This document shows, piece by piece, positions 34,895 through 44,399 of a DNA stretch of 64,000 nucleotides (positions are counted from its first letter, which is position 1; every line of letters begins with the position of its first letter). The notes under the pieces were generated by a model. That model was not told the DNA's origin. It did not search any database and saw only the letters and a list, made by a program, of their open reading frames with translations. Source of the DNA: Cesiribacteraceae bacterium YIM B00369 (GTDB lineage Bacteria > Bacteroidota > Bacteroidia > Cytophagales > Cyclobacteriaceae); contig JAFMYY010000025.1 in assembly GCA_017948555.1 (NCBI GenBank), forward strand, positions 29,933 to 93,932, written 5' to 3'. The translations under genes and the position numbers were made by a program.

Positions 34895-37225
34895 CTACTC
34901 CTCTTTCTCTCCTTTCCCCTGTTTTTCCTTCCATTCCAGGTAAGAAGCGATGGTTTGTTTACATTGTTCTGCCTTCCAGCCTGCAGCTTCTTCCAGAGGA
35001 ACGTTTTTTGGCAGATTGGCAAACACTTTGCCATCGGTTACATACAGGCCCCACTTTCCATTGTGTATCTGGTATTTTTTACCTACCTGAGCCACAAGGG
35101 TCTTTGCACGTTCTTCCTCAATTTGCCGGTCGCGGGCCCGCTTCGCTTCTATAACAGCAATGGCTTCCTCAATGGTAATGGCGTCGGGCTCCTTGTCCTC
35201 TGTGTTATAAAATTTCTTTTCAAAGAGCACATAGGTCCCGTACTTTCCTTTGCCGGCCGCAACCGGCTTTCCTTCGAAGGTGCCAATTTCACGGGGCATG
35301 GTGGCTCTCTTTTTTTCTATGCTTGCAATAGCATCTTCAACAGTAACAGTTTCGGGCTTACGCCTGTCTTCAACCGGATAATATACTCCTTTATGGCTCA
35401 CATACACGCCAAACTTTCCTTTCCCTGCCAGCAAAGGATGGTCTTCATACTTCCCTATGTCCAGCTGAGATTCCCCGGGAATATCCTGATAGGTTTCATT
35501 TACATGTGTTACCCAATCCGACAGGCGTTTATCAAAGGCGGGCACAATCTGGGCAAAATTGCGCTTACCTTCTGCTATTTCATCAAAAAGATCTTCGCAT
35601 TTTGCCGTAAACTGGTAATCAACCACTTTCGAAAAGTTGTTTTCCATAAACTCCGTCAGGCGGATTCCCTTATCGGTGGGAATAAGCTTATTTTTATCGG
35701 AGCCCAGGGTTTCTGTTTTCTCAGAAGTTTCAATTTTACCGTTTTCCAGAGTTAATACAGCAGCTGTAACCTTCCGGCCCGGGGCATTGCCTGCCTGTAC
35801 GTACTGGCGGTACATAATGGTATTCAAAATACTTGCATAAGTGGAGGGCCTGCCTATCTGTTTTTTTTCAAGCTCAGCCACCAGGGTAGCCTGGTCAAAG
35901 CGTCTCGGAGGTTTCGAATATACCTGCCGGGCTTCCAGTTTCACCATTTCCAGCTGCTCTCCCACTGTTACAGGCTGTATGGTATCATCGTCATCGTCTT
36001 TATCATCCTCATCCTTTTCTTCCTGGTAAACTTTCAGATAGCCGTCAAAGGTCAGTACTTTGGCTTTGGTAATATAAAGATCATCCGGCTGTTCCGATTC
36101 AATGCTGATAACGGTTTCGTCGTAAAGGGCAGGCTTCATCTGGCTGGCCAGTGCCCGGCGGTATATCAGGTCATACAGCCTGCGCTCTTCATCCGTATCT
36201 CCGGCGGTGGTATTATCCCAGTCGGTAGGGCGAATGGCTTCGTGTGCTTCCTGCGATCCGGCCTTGCTCTTAAAATGACGCTCCTCAAAATAATCCCCGC
36301 CATACTGGTTTTCAATCCGGAGTTTTGCTTCTGCAATTGCCGATTCGGAGAGGTTCTGGCTATCGGTACGCATATAGGTAATATGGCCGCCTTCAAACAG
36401 TTTTTGCGCCACATCCATTACCCTTTTCACATTCATCTTCAGCTTCTTAACCCCATCCTGCTGCAGGGAGGAGGTGGAATAGGGAGGCTGAGGAAGCTTT
36501 TCAAGCGGTTTGGTGGTAATGTCTGTTACCCTGAAGGTTTTATTTACAGACCCCTCCAGATAAGAGCGGGCATCACCTTCTTTGGAGAAATAATCCTTTC
36601 TTTTAGCCTTGAGAGTATCGCCTTTGGTGGTGGTAAAAATGCCCGTAACCTGAAAATTGAACCTGTCGGCAAAGGCAAGTATTAGTTTTTCCCGCTCCAC
36701 ACACAGCCTTAAGGCTACAGATTGCACCCTGCCGGCAGAGAGGCCGCTTTCCAGCTTCCGCCAGAGCACGGGGCTGATTTCATAACCCACAAGCCGGTCT
36801 ATTGCCCTCCTGGTTTCCTGAGCCGATACCAGGTTCAGGTCTATAGTCCGTGGTGCATCAATGGCTTTTTTTACCGCCCCTGCAGTAATTTCCTGGAAGC
36901 TTACCCGCTTACAGGTTTTGTAACTCAGCCCCAGCACGGCACATAAATGAAAAGAAATGGCTTCCCCTTCCCGGTCAGGGTCTGTTGCCAGAAAAACATT
37001 CTCCTTGCCGGCTGCCTTTACTTTCGAAATAAGAGCAGCTACAACAGATTTTTTATCTTCATTAACCTGGTACAGCATTTTATAGCCGTTTGCCTTATCA
37101 ATGGAAAGATTTTTGGCTGGCAGGTCGCGGATGTGCCCGACAGAAGCTGCCACTTCCCACCCGTTTCCCAGCAAAGATTTCAGCTTCTTTATCTTATTCG
37201 GGGATTCAACAATTAGCAGATTCAT
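34895..37225 (-). CDS. topA: DNA topoisomerase I
   Basis: A 776-residue type IA topoisomerase that relaxes negative supercoils. The Toprim domain opens the protein (LLIVESPNKIKKLKSLLG and the metal motif ATDPDREGEA). The active-site Tyr is residue 284 in TYMRTDSQN. QIGRPSTYASI marks the core. The C-terminal 180 residues hold three repeats of the type LAGKGKFGVYV / AAGKGKYGTYV / NGKWGLYV in place of the Cys4 zinc fingers of E. coli TopA, which is usual in Bacteroidota. A -7-like box TATCTTTG lies 29 bp upstream. Confidence 0.95.
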   Translation of the reverse strand: MNLLIVESPNKIKKLKSLLGNGWEVAASVGHIRDLPAKNLSIDKANGYKMLYQVNEDKKSVVAALISKVKAAGKENVFLATDPDREGEAISFHLCAVLGLSYKTCKRVSFQEITAGAVKKAIDAPRTIDLNLVSAQETRRAIDRLVGYEISPVLWRKLESGLSAGRVQSVALRLCVEREKLILAFADRFNFQVTGIFTTTKGDTLKAKRKDYFSKEGDARSYLEGSVNKTFRVTDITTKPLEKLPQPPYSTSSLQQDGVKKLKMNVKRVMDVAQKLFEGGHITYMRTDSQNLSESAIAEAKLRIENQYGGDYFEERHFKSKAGSQEAHEAIRPTDWDNTTAGDTDEERRLYDLIYRRALASQMKPALYDETVISIESEQPDDLYITKAKVLTFDGYLKVYQEEKDEDDKDDDDDTIQPVTVGEQLEMVKLEARQVYSKPPRRFDQATLVAELEKKQIGRPSTYASILNTIMYRQYVQAGNAPGRKVTAAVLTLENGKIETSEKTETLGSDKNKLIPTDKGIRLTEFMENNFSKVVDYQFTAKCEDLFDEIAEGKRNFAQIVPAFDKRLSDWVTHVNETYQDIPGESQLDIGKYEDHPLLAGKGKFGVYVSHKGVYYPVEDRRKPETVTVEDAIASIEKKRATMPREIGTFEGKPVAAGKGKYGTYVLFEKKFYNTEDKEPDAITIEEAIAVIEAKRARDRQIEEERAKTLVAQVGKKYQIHNGKWGLYVTDGKVFANLPKNVPLEEAAGWKAEQCKQTIASYLEWKEKQGKGEKEE

Positions 37226-37253
37226 ACTTTTAAAACCTATTTATACCGGATTG

Positions 37254-37261
37254 CAAAGATA
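37254..37261 (-). promoter_or_regulatory. Possible -7 box for topA
   Basis: TATCTTTG on the minus strand fits TAnnTTTG. No TTG was found at the proper distance. Confidence 0.3.
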
Positions 37262-37528
37262 CGTATTTCTGTGCATTCCGGTTTTATGGATGCCCCTTTT
37301 GCATGGCCCGTCCTTGCATGCTGTTTTAGTTTAGAAATTTATTTCTCCGGAGCAAATTTCACTCCGGCATTACAATGAACAAAGTAAGATGCGGGAATCA
37401 CCGCCCTTACCTATGCAGGTAAAAACAGTATTTTATTACCGGAAGCCTTCGAAACTTCCTTATCCTGACAGGTTCAGAGATACCGCTGTATATAATTTAA
37501 TGTTCTCTTAACCCTTCCTGTACTTTTA

Positions 37529-37564
37529 TTCATGAAGAAGAAAAATCATTTTTTTCTTCATGAA
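37529..37564. repeat. Long hairpin upstream of the T9SS cargo gene
   Basis: Eleven-base arms TTCATGAAGAA and TTCTTCATGAA enclose a further A5/T5 pairing with a 3-base loop and one bulge. It lies 70 bp before the ATG and could be an operator, a leader structure or a terminator of unseen transcription. Confidence 0.5.
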
Positions 37565-37633
37565 CAAGCTCTTTGGATGCAACCCAATGAATAGCCCCTC
37601 CGTTAGTACATACCAGCATCCTTATTTTTTTAT

Positions 37634-39319
37634 ATGAGCCTGAGACTTATATTTTTTGTATGCTTCTTCTGGAGCTGGGCTATCGGCGATACGTACGGGC
37701 AAATTATTGCGGACTTTGCTTTTGATGATACCAGCGACATGCCTGCATCTCTGAAAAAGAATGCAGCCGGTCTTGATGCGCTTGACATTAACCCCAATGC
37801 CCGCTCGGACGGCGAAGGAGTTTATACCCTGAAAGACCCTGCAAACCCGGACCGGCAACAAAATATAGATCTTAAAATACCGCAGGATCTTTTAAGCCAT
37901 ACCGAAAGCTTTTTCATGGAGTTTGATTTTCGCTCACAGGAAGACTTCAGCTGGCTTATTTATTCAGGCTATGGCCCAAACCTTAACCTGTTCCGCTTTG
38001 CCCATGTGGACAGGCCGGGCCAGAGGGGGTTTCACCTGCGGTATGCCACCAAAAAAAATCCCGGTACTTTAATAGAGTCAGGTTACGTGGGCGGACCACT
38101 GCAAAGGGGCGAACGTGCTGTTATTGGTCTGATGTATGATAAAGTAACAGGCACTGCTTATATTTATAAAAACGGCGACCTGCAATGGAGTACAGCAGAT
38201 GCTGACAAAACTCCCGGCTATGGTTTTCACTGGCAAACAGCTGAGGGGCATTTAACAGTAGGTTTCGGTATGGATGGCGACGGGTCCACAACTCCATCAT
38301 TGTACCGCTTCAGAGCATTTGAGCAACGCTGCTCAGCACTCCCTCCTGTTGTTGAAAGTGAAGCAGTATGTGACAGCGGAGAGGTTGTTCTGAGGGCCAG
38401 CGGCGGAGATGATGGCCAATACCGGTGGTATAAAGAAGATAACGGCAACCTTACTTTAATTCAGGGAGAGATTAACAGCACCTATACTACAAATACGCTC
38501 AGCCAGTCAGCTACTTATTACGTATCCGTTGCCGGTGCCTTTTGCGAAAGCTCTCCCGTGCCGGCCGAAGCGGTGGTGCACCAGCAGCCAAAGCAACCAA
38601 AGGTTAGCTATACCCCCGCCTGTGGTCCCGGAGAAGTAACTCTTTACCTGGAAGAAAAGGAAGAAAATGTAAGCTATTTATGGTATTCTGAAGAACACTC
38701 TCAGCCTGTTGAGCACAACGATTCTCTCAGCATTACCCTCCGGCAGGATACTGTTATTTATGTAGTGGCCCGCAGCAGCAACTGCCAAAGCGCAGTCCTG
38801 CCTCTTTACATCTCAATACAGGAGCCTCCGGTTGTTGATGCCGGTGAAGATATAAGCATTCTCAAAGGAGAAAGTGCATCTCTTTTCGCTTCAGGTGATT
38901 TCATTAGCTGCAAATGGTCGGGAAAGGAACCTCTGGAAAATGCAGACTCCCCCTCGATTGAGGTTAGCCCCGATGTTACCCAAACTTATATAGTTACAGC
39001 CCGGAATAGCAACGGATGCGAGTCATCAGATACTGTTACTGTTCTTGTACTGAATAAATTTCCTGTTCCTAATGCCTTTTCTCCTAACAACGACGGCAGG
39101 AATGATACCTGGGAAATTCCAAATATTGAGAAGTACCCTGACTGCAAAATAGTTATCTTTAACCGCTGGGGAAATGAGGTATTCCAATCCACAGGATACC
39201 GGTCCCCCTGGGACGGTACCCTCAACGGCAGTTTGCTGCCTGCTGACACCTATTACTATACACTCCGGCTGAGTCCTGAGCATACTCCGGTAAAAGGATC
39301 TGTAGTTATTTTCCACTAA
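37634..39319 (+). CDS. Secreted multi-domain protein with type-B T9SS sorting domain (CHU_C)
   Basis: A 561-residue protein with a signal peptide (about 1-23), a lectin/laminin-G-like beta-sandwich (about 24-235, FFMEFDFRSQEDFSW and LYRFRAFEQRC), two or three Ig-like domains with Cys pairs (about 240-460, DGQYRWYKED, VSYLWYSEE, ISCKWSG) and a C-terminal gliding-motility-associated domain of about 85 residues (PNAFSPNNDGRNDTWEI, FNRWGNEVFQS, LPADTYYYT). The last is the type-B signal for export by T9SS, consistent with the porT gene in this window. It is probably a surface adhesin or glycan-binding protein; the ligand is unknown. Confidence 0.9.
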   Translation: MSLRLIFFVCFFWSWAIGDTYGQIIADFAFDDTSDMPASLKKNAAGLDALDINPNARSDGEGVYTLKDPANPDRQQNIDLKIPQDLLSHTESFFMEFDFRSQEDFSWLIYSGYGPNLNLFRFAHVDRPGQRGFHLRYATKKNPGTLIESGYVGGPLQRGERAVIGLMYDKVTGTAYIYKNGDLQWSTADADKTPGYGFHWQTAEGHLTVGFGMDGDGSTTPSLYRFRAFEQRCSALPPVVESEAVCDSGEVVLRASGGDDGQYRWYKEDNGNLTLIQGEINSTYTTNTLSQSATYYVSVAGAFCESSPVPAEAVVHQQPKQPKVSYTPACGPGEVTLYLEEKEENVSYLWYSEEHSQPVEHNDSLSITLRQDTVIYVVARSSNCQSAVLPLYISIQEPPVVDAGEDISILKGESASLFASGDFISCKWSGKEPLENADSPSIEVSPDVTQTYIVTARNSNGCESSDTVTVLVLNKFPVPNAFSPNNDGRNDTWEIPNIEKYPDCKIVIFNRWGNEVFQSTGYRSPWDGTLNGSLLPADTYYYTLRLSPEHTPVKGSVVIFH

Positions 39320-39353
39320 AGCCGCAAATCTCAGGAGAAGGAGCGTTAAAAGC

Positions 39354-39692
39354 TTAAGCCTCTTTAAAGTATTTGATTTTTAACTGCTTGTTTTTATTTC
39401 TTGCATAATTGATCAGATCTTTGGTGCCCTGGCTTCTGCCATCCCAGAAGGCTATTACTAACTGAGCAAGGGTAATAATGGAATAGGTACGGTTAATGCT
39501 CGTTACTTCAGGGTTTTCAGTATGCGGGATAATCCGGATGGGGATATTTTTTTCCTCTGCATACTTTTCTGCCAGCTTATCTGCTCCCAAATCCCCACCT
39601 GAAATTATTTCAGTTACGTACACACATTCCAGTGTACTTTTTAGAAGGTCATAGTCTGCAAATGTTCTGGATCCTATTACGGCTACTTTCAT
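39354..39692 (-). CDS. DUF2493/SLOG-family protein
   Basis: A 112-residue Rossmann-like protein. MKVAVIGSRTFADY at the start, IISGGDLGADKLAEKYA in the middle and FWDGRSQGTKDLI near the end are the classical pattern of DUF2493, part of the SLOG superfamily thought to bind or process nucleotide-derived ligands. Single-domain forms occur in both phages and chromosomes. No defence gene is nearby. The role is unknown. Confidence 0.85.
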   Translation of the reverse strand: MKVAVIGSRTFADYDLLKSTLECVYVTEIISGGDLGADKLAEKYAEEKNIPIRIIPHTENPEVTSINRTYSIITLAQLVIAFWDGRSQGTKDLINYARNKNKQLKIKYFKEA

Positions 39693-39779
39693 AATTTTTT
39701 TCTCCTCTGGAAATGGCCTGCATACTCAAGTAAACTACAGGGTTAACACAGTAAACCCTTACTTGTTAAAAAGCCTCCT

Positions 39780-42700
39780 CTACTCCCCCTTATCAAAGGT
39801 TCCAAGAGAAACAACATAATCCCGGCTTCCGTCGGTTACCCAGGCATCTAACTGCGCAGGATCCTTCATCTGCTGCCCCCGCTGCCGGGGCACTGCAATA
39901 TACCCGCACCGGATATCAGGCAGGGCAGTCATATCACTCCACAGCTTTTCAATCTGGGCAAGGGGATAAATATCCTCCTGACCGTGCCCCCAGCGGTACT
40001 TTACATCTTTGATGGTTACATAGGATGGAATCCGGTGAGCAACATTCCTTACCGCTTTCGCCAGCCGGGCTTCATCGCCTTTTTGCAGATCTTCCCTTGT
40101 AAGGCCAAAAAGCTTCAGGAGGGGATCAATCTGTATCCAGGTTGTCATGGAATTATAATAGCTAAGACTGAGCTCATCTTCCTCCCGTGGCTGGGCCAGT
40201 CCTTCCAGTAAACGAAGGCTGCCATTTACATTGGCAAGTCCTCCTCCCCTGTCCTCTATGCGGCGGGGCACTACCTCAAAGGTTAAAACATTTCCTGACT
40301 CCAGATGGTGGCCAAGGGCCTCAGGGTGAACATCTGCTCCCAGGGTATCAATATTATGGAGCATAATAGTATCCAGCTGCGGCTGCTGCTGAAGCAGTTT
40401 GGCAAGCGTTCCATTCCGGAGCAGGTTCGAAACCTCGTACCAGTGCCCAAGAGGCGAAAACCGCTGCCCCGCAATATTATCCACATAATCAGTTCCTTCG
40501 CCTTTGGCCTTCGCCCAGGCAATCATGCTGCTTCTTACTGCATCGCGCACCTTCTGCTTATTCTCATCAAGTGTTTCCTGAGGCATTTCCTCCCACATAA
40601 AGCGGAGGTCGCGCTCCATGGGCACATACCGCTGCCCAATGGAACGGCCCGGGGAAAGCAATACCGTTCCTTTATAACCAAAATTACCGGTTTGCTCCAG
40701 CTTGTTGCGGATAGGCTCATGAGTTAAATAGCTCGTAGCTACCAGGTGAGGAATATCGGCCCCGAATTGTTCTGCCACCCTTCGGGTTTTGGCGAGGTGA
40801 ATCTCCAGAAAGCTCCTGTGCACACCATCAATTTCCACAAAAGGATTAAGCGCTTTTATAACACCAGCCCCTTTCGTCCAGCGGCTTCCTATGCCGGCAG
40901 CAAGACTCATTACAGCTACCTTGCCTGCTTTTATTGCCTCTTCTCCTCTTTTTCCGGTATTTTTAAGTGCATCAAGCTGAACCACGTCGCCGGGCTGAAC
41001 ATCCTTAACAGATGTTTCAGCAGGAAGGCGGTTGCGCGAAAGACCAATCCTCCCCTTCTGCAATTGCTCTCTTATTTCTTCATGCTGAATATAATCGAAG
41101 CCGTTTTCCTTCTTAATCTTTTGAGCCTTCTCATCTTCCCGGCCCCTGTTTCCCTGCGAAGAAGGATCAGATACTTTAAACAGATTGCTCACAATAGTCC
41201 GGAGCATGGGATACGCCAGGTTATTCTGCTCACAGCAGGTAGTAAAATGGTCAATTTCGGCCCGCCGGATATAAGAAACAGAAGCAGGGTCTTTGCGCAC
41301 CAGTTCCGATACCTGAATGGCATAGTATTGCTCAGGCATTATGGCCTCACTACCCTCCAGCAGGCCAGCCCATGTTCCACGTGAATTTATACTCCAGTTG
41401 TATACAACCGGCTCCATGGCAAAAGGGAGCGAATCAGAAAGTTCATTTTTAGTATTCCGGAGAAGGTCCAGCACCTCCTGCTTAATTCTGTCGTAATGCT
41501 GCGGGTTTACAAACATTCCCATGCCTCCGCCCGACATACCCCCCAGCATCAGGAACCCGTAATAATCGGCCCCGAACTGCTTTTTGGCTCTTTTTATTAT
41601 TTCTTCTGTAAAATGAGTGGAAGCCCAGGGAATAATGGTTTTTATAGGGTACTCCCAGTTGCGGGCGGTATTGGATGCTAATTTTTTAATATCGCCTTCC
41701 TTTATGGCCTCCAGCATATTATCGAAGATCCGGTTGGTCTGCTGCCGGGCCTCCCACTCCTTTGCCCCCCTTAAAAGGTATTTTTCAGTAACCATTTCCA
41801 GAATGGGGCCTACATTTGAGGCCATACCCCCATGGAACAGGACGAGCGACTTCATCAGCTTTTCACCTATTTCCGGGTGCACCTCTTCGCCTTGCAGCAC
41901 CCTGTGCCGTGGCAGCAGGGTTCCCCTGCTTACTCCATATTCAGGGTCTCCCTCCTCTGCAAAAGTACCCTGTATGGCTTTAATGCCCGGCCACACTCCA
42001 CCGGAATCCTGCCAGCCTCCTCCTGAACCACCTATCCACTCACCTAAAATGGCACGGGAAGCCACTAAGCGCCTTTCACTTTCCTGCAATCCCCCCTGCA
42101 GCGACTGTGTCTGGCCGGTGGCCCGCATCAGGAGACTGATAATAGATCCCAGCAAATTGGTGGAAACTGCAAAGCGTGATCCTTTCGGTATATCATTTAC
42201 CTTGGTAACTAATTCAAGCCCCATTCCCGGGGCAACAATACGGGAAAGTATTTCCGGCAGCGACTGGTTTGTACCTTCAAAGGAAGGTGGTATCAGCCCC
42301 GAGGCAATTACTCCTGCCTTTACGAGGCTCAGGTAGTCATTTCCGAAGTTAAAAAGGTCGGCAAGGTCATGGATATCTTTGGTTGTATTAAGATCAATGC
42401 TTGTAAGGCGCAAAACAGGCTCAGGAATTACCCTTAAATAACTGTTTAAGGGAGGCCTTATGTCTTTATCCCGCCCGAAAACACCAAGGTCTATGGAAAT
42501 ATTTATTACACGGGCTCCCTCAGGATAATCCATTCCCAGAAAAAAAATGTCGGACCAGCCACTGTGGGTAAGATCCATCCGCACAGAGGTTTGCTCGTGC
42601 AGGACGGGGTAAAAAAGTGAATTCTCCTTACGCTCCAGTAATTTTGAATGGATGCGGATTGGATGCTCCTCCTGGTGCCCTACCCTGAACATCCACTGGT

Positions 42701-43124
42701 TTCCCTTGCTGGAACGAACGCTTTTGCGCACCTGGCCTGCTAAAATCTGAAAAGATAACTGATGGTAGCTGTCTGCCAGAGCGCTGTACAGAGCTGCACT
42801 TGGTCCCTTCAGGTCGAGTTCCTGTAAAAACAAAATAATGGCCTGCTCAAAGCGGCGCCCCAGCAGATCTTCAAACCCGGCATAGGATATTTTTCCTGTA
42901 GCAGGCGTTTCTTCAGCTTCCTGCAGAAAGAAACGGTACCCGGCATGGAGGAATAATATTGCCCTTACCTTTTCGTACAGGTTGGCAGTGGTTTTGCGGA
43001 ATTTATCCAGCTCCCGCAGGGCCGGCGTCAACTCCTGCACAGGCATTTTCCCGCTTAGCTCAAAAAATGAGCGGTTCCGCTTTTCCGCATCAGGAGAGGT
43101 AATTGTTTCTATAAATACATTCAT
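39780..43124 (-). CDS. Bifunctional GHMP-type sugar kinase / UDPGP-type nucleotidylyltransferase fusion
   Basis: About 1114 residues from the ATG at 43124 (an upstream in-frame TTG is less likely). The first 180 residues are helical and unassigned. A GHMP-kinase-like region spans about 185-640: the residues near 360-370 read GGSGGGWQDSGG, like fucokinase and arabinokinase, and MLGGMSGGGMGMF near 530 matches the third GHMP motif. The C-terminal 380 residues are a UDP-sugar pyrophosphorylase-like domain with LAAGIGSRWTKGAG near 738. The order kinase then nucleotidylyltransferase is opposite to the Bacteroides Fkp enzyme (pyrophosphorylase first). It likely turns a free sugar into sugar-1-phosphate and then a UDP-sugar. 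Sugar identity is unknown. The GalU-like gene is upstream on the same strand. Confidence 0.78.
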   Translation of the reverse strand: MNVFIETITSPDAEKRNRSFFELSGKMPVQELTPALRELDKFRKTTANLYEKVRAILFLHAGYRFFLQEAEETPATGKISYAGFEDLLGRRFEQAIILFLQELDLKGPSAALYSALADSYHQLSFQILAGQVRKSVRSSKGNQWMFRVGHQEEHPIRIHSKLLERKENSLFYPVLHEQTSVRMDLTHSGWSDIFFLGMDYPEGARVINISIDLGVFGRDKDIRPPLNSYLRVIPEPVLRLTSIDLNTTKDIHDLADLFNFGNDYLSLVKAGVIASGLIPPSFEGTNQSLPEILSRIVAPGMGLELVTKVNDIPKGSRFAVSTNLLGSIISLLMRATGQTQSLQGGLQESERRLVASRAILGEWIGGSGGGWQDSGGVWPGIKAIQGTFAEEGDPEYGVSRGTLLPRHRVLQGEEVHPEIGEKLMKSLVLFHGGMASNVGPILEMVTEKYLLRGAKEWEARQQTNRIFDNMLEAIKEGDIKKLASNTARNWEYPIKTIIPWASTHFTEEIIKRAKKQFGADYYGFLMLGGMSGGGMGMFVNPQHYDRIKQEVLDLLRNTKNELSDSLPFAMEPVVYNWSINSRGTWAGLLEGSEAIMPEQYYAIQVSELVRKDPASVSYIRRAEIDHFTTCCEQNNLAYPMLRTIVSNLFKVSDPSSQGNRGREDEKAQKIKKENGFDYIQHEEIREQLQKGRIGLSRNRLPAETSVKDVQPGDVVQLDALKNTGKRGEEAIKAGKVAVMSLAAGIGSRWTKGAGVIKALNPFVEIDGVHRSFLEIHLAKTRRVAEQFGADIPHLVATSYLTHEPIRNKLEQTGNFGYKGTVLLSPGRSIGQRYVPMERDLRFMWEEMPQETLDENKQKVRDAVRSSMIAWAKAKGEGTDYVDNIAGQRFSPLGHWYEVSNLLRNGTLAKLLQQQPQLDTIMLHNIDTLGADVHPEALGHHLESGNVLTFEVVPRRIEDRGGGLANVNGSLRLLEGLAQPREEDELSLSYYNSMTTWIQIDPLLKLFGLTREDLQKGDEARLAKAVRNVAHRIPSYVTIKDVKYRWGHGQEDIYPLAQIEKLWSDMTALPDIRCGYIAVPRQRGQQMKDPAQLDAWVTDGSRDYVVSLGTFDKGE

Positions 43125-43267
43125 GGATGAATGAAAATTGAAATTCAAAATAAAGCCGGAAGCAATATAAGGGATCGTGAATAAAAGTCCGGATCATCAG
43201 GAGTTACTATTCACCTCCAGCCAGTGGCAATGAACCAGAGGCCCCGGCCCGGGTACTAAACAAATAA

Positions 43268-44230
43268 CTATTCCCCGCCGGCTTTTCTGGCATTTGCCCC
43301 TGCAAGCAGCTCAACCATGGTACTGAGCGTTTCGTCATGCGCTTCGCCCGCCAGCCCCAGGGCAAGTTGTGCCCGCAGGAGTCCGTGCTTCCTGCTCAGG
43401 TCGTAGCGGTTTCCTTTTACCTCCAGCGCAAGGTATTTTTCACTTTCGGCAAGTTCCTGTAAAGCCGGAGTTAAAAGAATATTTGAACCATCCTGCTCTA
43501 TATCTTTTTTCAGGATATCAAAAACAGAGTGGCTGAGTATATGCATACCAAAAAAGCATAGATAATACCCCATCCTAAGACCGGGAGTTTGCAGCTCCAG
43601 TTCAGCAAGACTAAGGGAAGGTTTTTCAATTATTTTCTCGATTTGATAAATACCACTTTTCCCGGGCAACTGCTTTCCTGTTAACGTGCCATAGCGGCTT
43701 ATCTGGTGTTCTGTAGTGGGGTTTACAGCCGATACGGAACAATTTTCCTGCGAGGCAAGCTCAATTAACTGGGCTGCACACCGCTTTCCTGCCAGGTCGG
43801 ATACATAGAGATAATCTCCCAGAAGCAAAAGAAAAGGCTCATCACCCACAAATTCGCGCGCGCAATACACAGCATGGCCATATCCCAGCGCTTCCTGCTG
43901 TTCCACAAAGCGGAGGCGGCTTAACATCAGGTCGATTTTCCCGGCCTCTGTTTTTGCCCAGTCCACATTTTTAAATGATTTTACCAGGTTATCGCGCAAA
44001 GAATGAAAGGCACTAATATACCGCTCACCATCACCGGGAGCACAAACGATACACAGCTCTTCAATACCACTGGAAAAAGCTTCTTCTGCAATAATCTGGA
44101 TAACGGGTTTGTGCAAACCATCAATATCAATTGCAGGAAGCATAGCCTTCTGGATGGTATCAGCAACCGGATATAATCGTTCACCACGGGCGGCAGCGGT
44201 AATCACTGCTTTTCTTACTTTCATATTCAT
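43268..44230 (-). CDS. Divergent GalU-like sugar-phosphate nucleotidylyltransferase
   Basis: About 320 residues from the ATG at 44230; an upstream TTG is in frame. It aligns with UTP-glucose-1-phosphate uridylyltransferases: the N-terminal KAVITAAARGERLYPV...KAMLPAID, then LGYGHAVYCAREFVGDEPFLLLLGD and IIEKP. The usual G-x-G-T-R-x-L-P loop is changed to ARGERLYP, losing the first glycines while keeping the Arg and the Lys of KAMLP, so activity or nucleotide choice may differ. It lies 143 bp upstream of the kinase/pyrophosphorylase fusion and probably works in the same sugar route. Confidence 0.78.
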   Translation of the reverse strand: MNMKVRKAVITAAARGERLYPVADTIQKAMLPAIDIDGLHKPVIQIIAEEAFSSGIEELCIVCAPGDGERYISAFHSLRDNLVKSFKNVDWAKTEAGKIDLMLSRLRFVEQQEALGYGHAVYCAREFVGDEPFLLLLGDYLYVSDLAGKRCAAQLIELASQENCSVSAVNPTTEHQISRYGTLTGKQLPGKSGIYQIEKIIEKPSLSLAELELQTPGLRMGYYLCFFGMHILSHSVFDILKKDIEQDGSNILLTPALQELAESEKYLALEVKGNRYDLSRKHGLLRAQLALGLAGEAHDETLSTMVELLAGANARKAGGE

Positions 44231-44311
44231 TGTTTGAAATTTCAAAACCTGAATATAAAGACATTTTCGAAAAAACAGACAAAAACCGGTATGGATTGCT
44301 GAAAAACTGAC

Positions 44312-44349
44312 AATAAAAAAGGAAGCATCTTAATAAAAAGAGCTTCCTT
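44312..44349 (-). terminator. Terminator-like hairpin reading on the minus strand
   Basis: Eight-base arms AAGGAAGC (44319-44326) and GCTTCCTT (44342-44349). On the minus strand the stem is followed by TTTTTTATTG. The nearest upstream minus-strand gene is truA, 650 bp away, so a short transcript in between may end here. Confidence 0.55.
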
Positions 44350-44366
44350 CTTTTGATTGAAACATA

Positions 44367-44399
44367 AAATGGCCCAACCGCAAGGCTGATGGGTCATTT
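44367..44399. ncRNA. Hairpin with GNRA-type tetraloop, possible part of a small RNA
   Basis: AAATGGCCCA pairs with TGGGTCATTT (10 bp, one G-T). On the plus strand an inner CC-GCAA-GG forms a tetraloop hairpin. Together with the terminator just to its left it could be the 3' end of a minus-strand RNA of about 100-150 bases. No known RNA family was recognised. Confidence 0.3.

Larger units (their letters stand above)
37226..37633. other. Intergenic stretch of about 400 bp between topA and the T9SS cargo gene
   Basis: No gene is supported. It holds a possible -7 box for topA (37254-37261, minus) and a long hairpin at 37529-37564. No tRNA-like fold or other repeat was noticed. Confidence 0.5.

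Noticed and set aside
34955..35755. 266-codon frame opposite topA
   Set aside because: Antisense to the conserved C-terminal half of topoisomerase I; no motif.
41617..42336. 239-codon frame opposite the kinase/pyrophosphorylase fusion
   Set aside because: Antisense shadow; Ser/Pro-rich with no domain.
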